Positions 7,409 through 15,786 of a DNA stretch of 64,000 bases are shown one piece after another. Position 1 is the first letter of the stretch; every line of letters begins with the position of its first letter. The notes under the pieces are model-generated. The model searched no databases, was not told the DNA's origin, and saw only the letters and a program-made list of their open reading frames with translations. The stretch is from Butyrivibrio fibrisolvens (GTDB lineage: Bacteria; Bacillota; Clostridia; Lachnospirales; Lachnospiraceae), in assembly GCF_023206215.1 (NCBI RefSeq), contig NZ_CP065800.1, forward strand, positions 372,001-436,000, in the 5' to 3' direction. Made by a program: the position numbers and the translations under genes.

Positions 7409-8995
7409 TTATACGCCACTGTTGCCGTAATTAGCCAGGACTCTTGCAGACGGATCGTCTACATCGCAGCCTTCCCACTCTTTATTGGGCATCCAGAAAT
7501 CTACTACCATCTGAGCGTTATCGCCATAATACTTCTCGAATATATCCCTGTACAGAAGTGACTCTTTGGTGAAAGGTTTTGCAAAAGTATACTTCTCACA
7601 TCCTTCTTCAAACTCTTCATCTGTGTACAGACTCTCTGCATACTCTACAAGATCATCTCGAAGTGAATGACCTACTGCATCCGAGAATGCTGCCTTTTCA
7701 CGCATCAGGATGTTTTCAGGTATGACCTTATCATCTTCAAAGGCATGACGAAGGAGATATTTTCCCATACCGTAGGTATTCATCTTAAGCTTTGGATCTA
7801 TACTCATTACATAGTTTACAAAGTCAAGATCACCAAAAGGGACCCTTGCTTCTAAGGAGTTAACAGAGATGCATCTGTCTGCTCTAAGTACGTCATACAT
7901 ATGAAGCTCTCTGATACGCTTGGCTGACTCTTCCTGAAAAGCCTCAGCACTTGGAGCAAAGTCAGTATATTTATATCCAAAAAGTTCATCTGATATCTCA
8001 CCTGTCAAGATAACCCTAATATCAGTATTCTCATGGATCCATTTGCATACAAGATACATACCTATAGATGCCCTTATCGTAGTGATATCATAGGTTCCAA
8101 GAGTCTTAATAACAGTATCAAGAGCTCCTATTACATCATCTCTTGATATGATGACTTCGTGATGATTACTTCCTATATAGTCCGCAACTTCTCTTGCATA
8201 CTTAAGATCGATGGCATCTATATCCATACCTATAGAGAATGTCTCAAGAGGCTTGTCCGTCTTTCTTGCAGCAACGCCGCATACAAGTGAAGAGTCAAGA
8301 CCGCCAGATAGAAGGAACCCAACCTTGGCATCTGCATCAAGCCTTTTGTCTATTCCTGTTACCAGCCTATCATGTATACCTTTGCAGATATCTTCCAGAC
8401 TTCCATCTATATAAGGGCCGCTTACCTGAGAAGGATCTGCATATCTTATGAACTTGCCATATTCGTAGTAGTATCCGGGAGGGAATGGACTTATCTTATC
8501 GCATACATCTACCAGCATCTTGGGCTCAGATGCAAATACTATATGACCATTCTTGTCATATCCATAATAAAGGGGTCTTATTCCGATTGGATCTCTTGCT
8601 GCTACAAATGTTCTCTTTCTATGGTCATAGATTATAAGAGCAAATTCTGCATCAAGGAGCGAGAACATCGCTGCTCCAAGTCTGTCATATAAGGGGAGAA
8701 GAATCTCACAGTCACTGTCAGATTCAAAGCTGTATCCTATACCAATAAGATAATCTTTTAACTTTCTAAAACCGTATATCTCTCCGTTACATACAAGCGT
8801 ATTACCTTTATGATTAAAGGGCTGCATTCCCTTATCTGTAAGTCCCATGATAGAGAGTCTTCCAAATCCAAGAATCCCTTCTTCAACCCTCTGCACTCTG
8901 GTCATATCAGGGCCTCTGGAAGCACATTTTAAAAGCATGTCTTCGCAGACTTCTTCTTTTGCTCCTCTAGAGCAAAATCCGAGTATTGTACACAT
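7409..8995 (-). CDS. asnB: Asparagine synthase (glutamine-hydrolysing)
   Basis: Makes asparagine from aspartate, ATP and glutamine. Cys2 (MCTILGF) is the class II glutaminase nucleophile, with CNGEIYG and DCEILL in that domain. The synthetase domain carries the pyrophosphate-binding loop SGGLDSS at about residues 230-236. ARDPIGIRPLYYG joins the two. At 528 aa the length matches AsnB of enterics. The start has GGAGG eight bases upstream. It heads a nitrogen block in this window (gltD and gltB upstream on the same strand, glnN and amt beyond), which suggests co-ordinated ammonia assimilation, although a gap of 83 bp separates it from gltD. Confidence 0.95.
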   Translation of the reverse strand: MCTILGFCSRGAKEEVCEDMLLKCASRGPDMTRVQRVEEGILGFGRLSIMGLTDKGMQPFNHKGNTLVCNGEIYGFRKLKDYLIGIGYSFESDSDCEILLPLYDRLGAAMFSLLDAEFALIIYDHRKRTFVAARDPIGIRPLYYGYDKNGHIVFASEPKMLVDVCDKISPFPPGYYYEYGKFIRYADPSQVSGPYIDGSLEDICKGIHDRLVTGIDKRLDADAKVGFLLSGGLDSSLVCGVAARKTDKPLETFSIGMDIDAIDLKYAREVADYIGSNHHEVIISRDDVIGALDTVIKTLGTYDITTIRASIGMYLVCKWIHENTDIRVILTGEISDELFGYKYTDFAPSAEAFQEESAKRIRELHMYDVLRADRCISVNSLEARVPFGDLDFVNYVMSIDPKLKMNTYGMGKYLLRHAFEDDKVIPENILMREKAAFSDAVGHSLRDDLVEYAESLYTDEEFEEGCEKYTFAKPFTKESLLYRDIFEKYYGDNAQMVVDFWMPNKEWEGCDVDDPSARVLANYGNSGV

Positions 8996-9078
8996 CTATA
9001 CATCCTCCAAACATCCTATATTATTTCAATTTTGACACCTACCTCATCATATTTGATAGGTCATTACGATCCTGTATA

Positions 9079-10581
9079 TTACATATTGCTATATCCCATC
9101 AGATACTCATCAACTTCCCTTGCACAGGCTCTTCCTTCTGCAATAGCCCATACTACAAGGGACTGACCTCTGTGCATATCTCCTGCTGTGAATACCTTTT
9201 TGACACCTGTTGTATATACATCAGGATCAGTAGTTGCTACAGTATTTCTCTTAGAAAGGGCTACGCCGAAATCCTTGGCTACATATTCCTGACAACCGAT
9301 AAAACCTGCCGCTATAAGGAGAAGGTCGCATTTTAGTGTACTTTCTGTTCCGGGGACTTCTACAAGTTTTCCATTGTCGAACTTAACTTTTACAGTCTTA
9401 ACTGCAAGTATTTTGCCATTCTTGGATATAACTTCTTTTACTGTAGTCTCATAGATCCTTGGATCATGACCATATACTCCTATAGCTTCTTCCTGACCAT
9501 AATCTGTCTTTAAGACTTTGGGCCATTCGGGCCATGGATTGGAAGCTGCTCTTTCTACAGGAGGGCATGGCATCATCTCTATCTGAGTTACAGACCTTGC
9601 TCCGTGCCTTATGCATGTTCCAACGCAGTCATTACCTGTATCTCCGCCGCCTACGATCACAACATTTTTGTCCTTGGCGCTTATATATGAACCTTCCTTG
9701 GCAGATGTAAGTGTAACCTTGTCCTGAAGGAGGGCGCCGCTGGCAATTATGGCTTTGGTGGTAGACTTAAGAAAGTCAACGGCATAGTATATACCTTTTG
9801 TATTATCAATATCAGCTGCTGCAAGTGGTCTTGGGTTCTTAGCTCCGCAGCTAAGGACTACAGCATCATATTCTTTAAGAAGATCTGCTGCCTTTATATC
9901 TACGCCCACATCAACTGATGTTCTGAATACAACTCCCTCTGCTTCCATGAGCTTTTGCCTTCGTATGATAACTTCCTTTTGAAGCTTCATATTGGGGATT
10001 CCATACATAAGTAATCCGCCTATACGGTCGTCTCTTTCATATACAGTTACGCTATGTCCTCTTCTGTTGAGCTGATCAGCGGCTGCAAGGCCGGATGGAC
10101 CGCTTCCTACGACTGCAACCTTCTTGCCACTTCTGATCGCAGGGATCCTGGGCTTCATGTAACCTTCTTCAAAGCCTTTTTCTATTAGGAAAAGTTCATT
10201 GTTGTGTATAGTTACAGCATCTTCTACAGTTCCGCAGATGCAGGCTTTCTCACATAATGCAGGACATACTCTTCCTGTGAATTCCGGAAAGTTACTGGTC
10301 TTTAAAAGTCTTGAAAGCGCATGCTCATAGTGGCCCTGATATATCTCATCATTCCATTCAGGTATGAGGTTATGAAGAGGACATCCTGTTACCATACCTT
10401 TTAATCTAATAGCTGACTGGCACATAGGAACGCCGCAGTCCATGCATCTTGCGGCCTGTTTTATCCTGTCATCTTCATTTAGATGCTTATGAAATTCATT
10501 AAAATTTTTGATCCTGTCTTTGACAGCTCCGGAGTTTTCATCAACTCTTTTATATTCCATAAATCCTGTAGACTTGCCCAT
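9079..10581 (-). CDS. gltD: Glutamate synthase, small subunit (NADPH)
   Basis: Supplies electrons from NAD(P)H to the large subunit for glutamate formation. The N-terminal cysteine clusters (RCMDCGVPMC, then CPLHN, and PALCEKACICG) bind Fe-S centres. GSGPSGLAAA is the FAD-binding Rossmann loop, VVGGGDTGND the NADPH-binding loop, and TAGDMHRGQSLVVWAI the conserved C-terminal FAD contact. AAGGAG lies 7 nt before the ATG at 10581; the ATG at 10587 is only 1 nt from that box, so 10581 is preferred. The gap to the gltB stop is 2 nt, showing co-translation in a gltBD operon. Confidence 0.96.
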   Translation of the reverse strand: MGKSTGFMEYKRVDENSGAVKDRIKNFNEFHKHLNEDDRIKQAARCMDCGVPMCQSAIRLKGMVTGCPLHNLIPEWNDEIYQGHYEHALSRLLKTSNFPEFTGRVCPALCEKACICGTVEDAVTIHNNELFLIEKGFEEGYMKPRIPAIRSGKKVAVVGSGPSGLAAADQLNRRGHSVTVYERDDRIGGLLMYGIPNMKLQKEVIIRRQKLMEAEGVVFRTSVDVGVDIKAADLLKEYDAVVLSCGAKNPRPLAAADIDNTKGIYYAVDFLKSTTKAIIASGALLQDKVTLTSAKEGSYISAKDKNVVIVGGGDTGNDCVGTCIRHGARSVTQIEMMPCPPVERAASNPWPEWPKVLKTDYGQEEAIGVYGHDPRIYETTVKEVISKNGKILAVKTVKVKFDNGKLVEVPGTESTLKCDLLLIAAGFIGCQEYVAKDFGVALSKRNTVATTDPDVYTTGVKKVFTAGDMHRGQSLVVWAIAEGRACAREVDEYLMGYSNM

Positions 10582-10583
10582 GA

Positions 10584-13500
10584 TCATGCTCCTTTATGTG
10601 TGATTTCATTAAAGGCTTCAAGAACAGCATTACTTCTTTTAAGGCCCTGCTCTTCGTACTTACTGATAGCTGCAAGGACCCTTTGATAGTCATTTGGAAC
10701 TATCTTCTTAAAGTGAGGAAGATAAGCTTCGAAATTATCAAGGATCTTCCTGCCATGTTCTGATCCTGTCTCTTTGACATAATCTATGAGAACATTTCTA
10801 AGTTCTTCTATGTCATACTTCTCAGTCACTTCATTGAGCGAAGCCATGCTCTTATTCATCCTCTTGTATAGATCATGCTGCTCATCAAGAACATAAGCTA
10901 TACCACCGCTCATACCTGCTGCGAAGTTCTTGCCTGTTGTTCCAAGTATTACAGCAAGTCCTCCTGTCATGTATTCAAGGCCGTGATCGCCGCAACCTTC
11001 TGCAACAGCAACAGCACCTGAATTACGTACACAGAACCTCTCACCTGCAACGCCTGCTATATAAGCCTTACCCTTGGTAGCTCCGTAGAGTGCCACGTTA
11101 CCTATGATGATATTTTTGGAAGTATCAAATACCGATCCCTTTGGAGGAACTACTACAAGCTTACCTCCTGATAATCCCTTACCAAATCCGTCATTGGCAT
11201 CTCCTGAAAGTCTGAGTGTTACACCCTTTGGAAGGAATGCACCAAAAGACTGGCCACCGCCTCCTTCACAATTAACAGTGAAGGTATCATCCAAAAGAGT
11301 ATCTCCAAACTTCTGCGTAACTTCAGAACCGAAGATTGTTCCTACAGTTCTGTTAGTGCTGCTTACTTTGATATCTACACTGGTAGGCTCTCCTGTACGA
11401 AGTGCTTCTTTGAATTTAGAAAGAAGGATTGCTTCATCAACAGTTTTTTCCAAATGGAAGTCATATGCCTTGGACGGATTAAAATGCCTCTCGGGTACCT
11501 TGGCATATGATGAATCGATGACCATCTTAAGGTCTACGGTCTCAGCTCTTTCTGTTATCTGATGATCCTTCATCTTAAGGCAGTCTGACCTTCCGACCAT
11601 CTCATCTACAGTCCTAAATCCAAGCTCTGCCATGATCTCACGAAGTTCCTGTGCTATGAAATTCATGAAGTTCATGACATATTCGGGCTTACCTTTAAAG
11701 TTCTTCCTGAGCTTCTCATTCTGAGTTGCTATACCAAAAGGACATGTATCCTTGTTGCAGACTCTCATCATCATGCATCCCATAGTTACAAGGGGAGCTG
11801 TTGCAAATCCAAACTCCTCTGCTCCAAGAAGGGCTGCGATAGCTACATCTCTTCCGCTCATGAGCTTACCATCTGTTTCGATGATTACTTTGTCACGAAG
11901 GCCGCTTTCTATAAGTGAATGATGCGCTTCTGAAAGACCTAGTTCCCATGGAAGTCCTGCATGATGTATAGAGCTTCCGGGAGCAGCACCTGTACCGCCA
12001 TCATAACCAGATATAAGGATGACCTGAGCTCCTGCCTTGGCAACACCTGATGCTATAGTACCTACGCCTGCTTCTGATACAAGCTTGACTGATATCCTGG
12101 CCTTCCTGTTGGCATTCTTGAGATCATAGATAAGCTGGGCAAGGTCTTCTATAGAATAGATATCATGGTGCGGAGGAGGTGATATAAGTGCAACTCCGGG
12201 AGTTGAATATCTCCTTTCTGCAATCCAGGGATATACCTTACCTCCTGGAAGGTGTCCGCCTTCTCCGGGTTTTGCGCCCTGTGCCATCTTGATCTGTATC
12301 TCCTTGGAATTAACAAGATACTCACTTGTAACACCAAATCTTCCTGATGCTACCTGCTTTATAGCACTGCACTTCTCTGTTCCAAAGCGGTTTGGATCTT
12401 CACCGCCTTCACCTGTATTTGATTTTCCGCCGAGTCTGTTCATGGCTATAGCCAGTGTCTCATGAGCTTCTTTTGAGATAGAACCATAAGACATAGCACC
12501 TGTCTTAAATCTCTTTACTATCTCAGATACCGGCTCTACCTCTTCAATCGGTATAGATTCATTTACATGCTCAAATGTAAGAAGACCTCGAAGTGTATGG
12601 GGCTTTTCATTGTCTACAAGAGCTGTATACTCTTTGAATCTTGCATAGTCTCCTGTCCTTGTTGCCTGCTGAAGTGCGATGATAGTCTGAGGATTATAGA
12701 GATGATCCTCTTTCTCTTCGCCGCTTCTAAGCTTATGGAATCCTATACTGTCAAGGCTTGTATCTGTTGTAAGTCCCATAGGATCAAAGGCATGATCATG
12801 ACGGGCTGCAACTTCATTGCCTATCTCTTTAAGACCTATTCCTCCTACTCTTGACACTGTTCCTGTAAAATACTTGTCAATAAGCTCTTTCGAAAGGCCT
12901 ATTGCCTCGAATATCCTTGCAGACTGATAAGACTGAAGTGTAGATATACCCATCTTGGCAGCGATCTTGACTATTCCGTGAAGGATAGCACTGTTATAAT
13001 CTGCAATCGCTGTATGATAGTCCTTATCAAGTATCCCTATGTCTATGAGCTCAGAGATACACTCATGAGCAAGATATGGATTAATAGCTCTTGCACCAAA
13101 TCCAAGAAGTGTTGCCATCTGGTGTACATCACGAGGCTCGCCGCTTTCAAGGATTATGGATACCGCAGTCCTCTTCTTAGTAGCTACAAGGTGCTGCTCT
13201 ACAGCTGATACTGCAAGAAGTGACGGGATAGGTACATGGTTTTCGTCAACTCCTCTATCTGACAGGATCACGATGTTGTAGCCCTTGGCATATGCTCTGT
13301 CTACTGATACAAGGAGCTGATCGATAGCCTTCTCTATCTGTGTATTCTTATAGTATAGAAGTGATATAACCTTGGAACGAAGTCCCTGCTGGTCCAGGTG
13401 CTTGATCTTCATGATATCGACACCTGTAAGGATAGGATTGTCGATCTCAAGGACTCTGCAGTTATCTGCGCTTGCATTTAAGAGGTTACCGTCAGATCCC

Positions 13501-15131
13501 ACATATACTGTTGTATCTGTAACTATCTGCTCACGAAGCGAGTCAATAGGCGGATTAGTAACCTGTGCAAAGAGCTGCTTGAAGTAGTTAAAAAAGGGCT
13601 GACTATTCTCAGACAATACTGCAAGAGGTACGTCATGTCCCATGGACTGAGTTGCCTCTATGCCATTAGTAGCCATAGGAAGGATCCCTGTCTTGACATC
13701 TTCATAGCTATAGCCAAACACCTTATAGAGCTTGTCACGCATCTGCTGAGTGTGAGTCGGAATCTTTTTATTAGGAATAGAAAGGTGCTTTAAGTGCAGA
13801 AGGTTTCTGTCAAGCCACTCACCATACGGGTTCTGACCTGCATAGTAGCGCTTACACTCTTCGTCTGATATGATCCTCTTTTTCTTAGTATCTACAAGTA
13901 GTATCTTGCCGGGCTGAAGCCTTGACTTAACAGTTATATGCTCAGGCTCTATGTCAAGAACTCCAACTTCAGATGACAGGATAAGTCTGTTATCATCTGT
14001 GATGTAATAGCGGCTTGGTCTAAGACCGTTTCTATCAAGGGTAGCTCCTACTATCTCTCCGTCTGTAAACAGGATCGCTGCAGGACCATCCCATGGCTCC
14101 ATCATAGTCGCATAGTAGTGATAGAAGTCCTTCTTGTCTTCATCCATGAAGTTATTGTGCTTCCAGGGCTCAGGGATAGTCATCATAACTGCAAGTGGAA
14201 GATCTATACCATTCATATACATAAACTCAAGAGTGTTATCCAGCATAGCAGAGTCTGAACCCTGGGCTGATACTACAGGGAATACCTTATCAAGGTCACT
14301 TCCAAGAGGAGATGATGTGATAGTCTCTTCTCTTGCAAGCATCCTGTCCTTGTTACCTCTTATAGTATTGATCTCGCCGTTATGAGCTATGAATCTATAA
14401 GGATGCGCTCTCTCCCAGCTTGGAGTAGTATTGGTAGAAAACCTTGAATGAACGATAGCTATAGCTGTCTCGAAGCTGGGATCCTTAAGGTCTTCATAGA
14501 ACTTTCTAAGCTGAGCTACAAGGAACATTCCTTTATATACGATGGTCCTTGATGAAAGAGATGTAATGTAGGTATCGTCTGAACTTTGCTCGAACTCGCG
14601 GCGAAGAACATAGAGCTTTTTGTCGAACTCTATGCCTCTGGAGACATCCGAAGGCCTTTCGATGAAACACTGCATGATATAAGGCATACAGTCTCTTGCT
14701 ACATCTCCAAGGATCTGAGGATTAACAGAAGGCTTCCTCCATCCAAGGAATTTAAGACCGTTCTTTTCAGTTATCACTTCGAACATACGCATAGCGAAGG
14801 TTCTCTTAAGATCATCCTGTGGGAAAAAGAACATACCAACGCCGTAGTCTCTGGCATGACCGATATTAATACCGAGCTTTTTAGCCTCTTTTTTGAAAAA
14901 GCTGTGTGAGATCTGTGTAAGGATACCAACGCCGTCACCGACCTTGCCGCTTGCATCCTTACCTGCCCTATGCTCAAGCTTCTCTACTATGGTAAGAGCA
15001 TCATCCAAAACTTTGTTGTCAGCATGACCGTCAATATTGACGACAGCGCCGATACCACATGCGTCATGCTCCATTTGCCAGAATTCTTTACTTCTTTGAT
15101 CACTGCAACTTTGCTGGTTTTCCTGTGACAT
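10584..15131 (-). CDS. gltB: Glutamate synthase, large subunit
   Basis: Transfers the glutamine amide to 2-oxoglutarate. Residues 1-24 form a propeptide before Cys25 (EHDACGIG), the N-terminal glutaminase nucleophile. A central domain is followed by the FMN-binding synthase barrel, with a three-Cys [3Fe-4S] loop (CMMMRVCNKDTCPFG) and the GGxGAAPxxSxHHAG segment. The C-terminus is the GXGXG beta-helix (glutamate synthase alpha-3). Length 1515 aa is standard. The leader contains a promoter followed directly by an alternative hairpin/terminator pair at 15228-15281, so expression is probably set by attenuation. It is divergent from glnN. Confidence 0.97.
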   Translation of the reverse strand: MSQENQQSCSDQRSKEFWQMEHDACGIGAVVNIDGHADNKVLDDALTIVEKLEHRAGKDASGKVGDGVGILTQISHSFFKKEAKKLGINIGHARDYGVGMFFFPQDDLKRTFAMRMFEVITEKNGLKFLGWRKPSVNPQILGDVARDCMPYIMQCFIERPSDVSRGIEFDKKLYVLRREFEQSSDDTYITSLSSRTIVYKGMFLVAQLRKFYEDLKDPSFETAIAIVHSRFSTNTTPSWERAHPYRFIAHNGEINTIRGNKDRMLAREETITSSPLGSDLDKVFPVVSAQGSDSAMLDNTLEFMYMNGIDLPLAVMMTIPEPWKHNNFMDEDKKDFYHYYATMMEPWDGPAAILFTDGEIVGATLDRNGLRPSRYYITDDNRLILSSEVGVLDIEPEHITVKSRLQPGKILLVDTKKKRIISDEECKRYYAGQNPYGEWLDRNLLHLKHLSIPNKKIPTHTQQMRDKLYKVFGYSYEDVKTGILPMATNGIEATQSMGHDVPLAVLSENSQPFFNYFKQLFAQVTNPPIDSLREQIVTDTTVYVGSDGNLLNASADNCRVLEIDNPILTGVDIMKIKHLDQQGLRSKVISLLYYKNTQIEKAIDQLLVSVDRAYAKGYNIVILSDRGVDENHVPIPSLLAVSAVEQHLVATKKRTAVSIILESGEPRDVHQMATLLGFGARAINPYLAHECISELIDIGILDKDYHTAIADYNSAILHGIVKIAAKMGISTLQSYQSARIFEAIGLSKELIDKYFTGTVSRVGGIGLKEIGNEVAARHDHAFDPMGLTTDTSLDSIGFHKLRSGEEKEDHLYNPQTIIALQQATRTGDYARFKEYTALVDNEKPHTLRGLLTFEHVNESIPIEEVEPVSEIVKRFKTGAMSYGSISKEAHETLAIAMNRLGGKSNTGEGGEDPNRFGTEKCSAIKQVASGRFGVTSEYLVNSKEIQIKMAQGAKPGEGGHLPGGKVYPWIAERRYSTPGVALISPPPHHDIYSIEDLAQLIYDLKNANRKARISVKLVSEAGVGTIASGVAKAGAQVILISGYDGGTGAAPGSSIHHAGLPWELGLSEAHHSLIESGLRDKVIIETDGKLMSGRDVAIAALLGAEEFGFATAPLVTMGCMMMRVCNKDTCPFGIATQNEKLRKNFKGKPEYVMNFMNFIAQELREIMAELGFRTVDEMVGRSDCLKMKDHQITERAETVDLKMVIDSSYAKVPERHFNPSKAYDFHLEKTVDEAILLSKFKEALRTGEPTSVDIKVSSTNRTVGTIFGSEVTQKFGDTLLDDTFTVNCEGGGGQSFGAFLPKGVTLRLSGDANDGFGKGLSGGKLVVVPPKGSVFDTSKNIIIGNVALYGATKGKAYIAGVAGERFCVRNSGAVAVAEGCGDHGLEYMTGGLAVILGTTGKNFAAGMSGGIAYVLDEQHDLYKRMNKSMASLNEVTEKYDIEELRNVLIDYVKETGSEHGRKILDNFEAYLPHFKKIVPNDYQRVLAAISKYEEQGLKRSNAVLEAFNEITHKGA

Positions 15132-15227
15132 AATCTGATCCCTTTTCCTTTACTAAAATCTGCCTACTAGAGAATTTCATCTGCTTCCCACATATTTTGA
15201 GAAGTCTGAACAACTTACTATAGATAT

Positions 15228-15313
15228 AAAAAAAGACGCAGCCCGAACTTATTAATAAGTTCAAGGCAACGTCTTCGTTGCGTTTTATATTAGTGTATAG
15301 TATCTAAATGCAA
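15228..15313 (-). promoter_or_regulatory. gltB promoter and attenuator
   Basis: On the minus strand, TTGCAT (15308-15313) and TATAAA (15284-15289) are 18 bp apart, so transcripts should start near the ACGCAACG tract. The RNA can form GCAACG-AAGA-CGTTGC (15266-15281) or an overlapping terminator that uses AAGACG, the perfect GAACTTATTAATAAGTTC hairpin and CGTCTT plus a T-run (15228-15276). The two share bases, so they exclude each other, as in attenuators. The effector is unknown. Confidence 0.6.
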
Positions 15314-15566
15314 ATAAAAGTATATCGCTTGTATTAGTGTATACAATTTTGTTTTTTGTAATTATGCAGCAATTATATTATTTTTGTCAACTACGATTAT
15401 AAAGATGTTAAAAACGCTCCATTCCGTTTTTATAACCAGATTAATATCACCTTCATTTTTATATGCGAAGTGCACCATTCCTTCCATATCTACCCTCTTG
15501 AACTCATCAACTCCCAATTGGGAAGTCCGCGCTACAAATTAGCGTGACATTTTTTTAAATTGCCTG

Positions 15567-15735
15567 TTGACAAATTATTTTTCTGGGATTATTATCTGTC
15601 TATCAATTGTTTCGACAATGGAGCCGGGCAGTGGGACATATCCCAACTGCCCTTTTTGTTGCAATAAAATAACCAGTCAATAATAGGCAAAGGCGCCAAT
15701 TGTATTCGCACAGCGATACACTTGGCGCCTTTTTC
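15567..15735 (+). promoter_or_regulatory. glnN promoter and leader with two intrinsic terminators
   Basis: TTGACA (15567-15572), a 17-bp spacer and TATTAT (15590-15595) form a near-consensus sigma-A promoter. Two full terminators follow before the gene: GGGCAGT/ACTGCCC with inner GGGA/TCCC and five Ts (15626-15657), and AAGGCGCCAA/TTGGCGCCTT with inner TGTAT/ATACA and a T-run (15689-15735). No plus-strand gene lies upstream to be terminated, so these must act on the glnN transcript itself. ANTAR-type antitermination is one known possibility for nitrogen genes in Clostridia, but no clear hexaloop pair was found. Confidence 0.7.
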
Positions 15736-15786
15736 ATTTGTAACAAAACTAATGTTTTAGTATATCAAGTACGGAGGTGGATCATA

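Noticed and set aside
14586..14909. Plus-strand reading frame inside gltB
   Set aside because: It is antisense to a strongly conserved gene, has no ribosome binding site and no recognisable product; the same holds for many such frames in the window.
15700..15786. N-terminal extension of glutamine synthetase
   Set aside because: It would translate the leader terminator; the strong GGAGGTG before 15787 and the family N-terminus support the later start.
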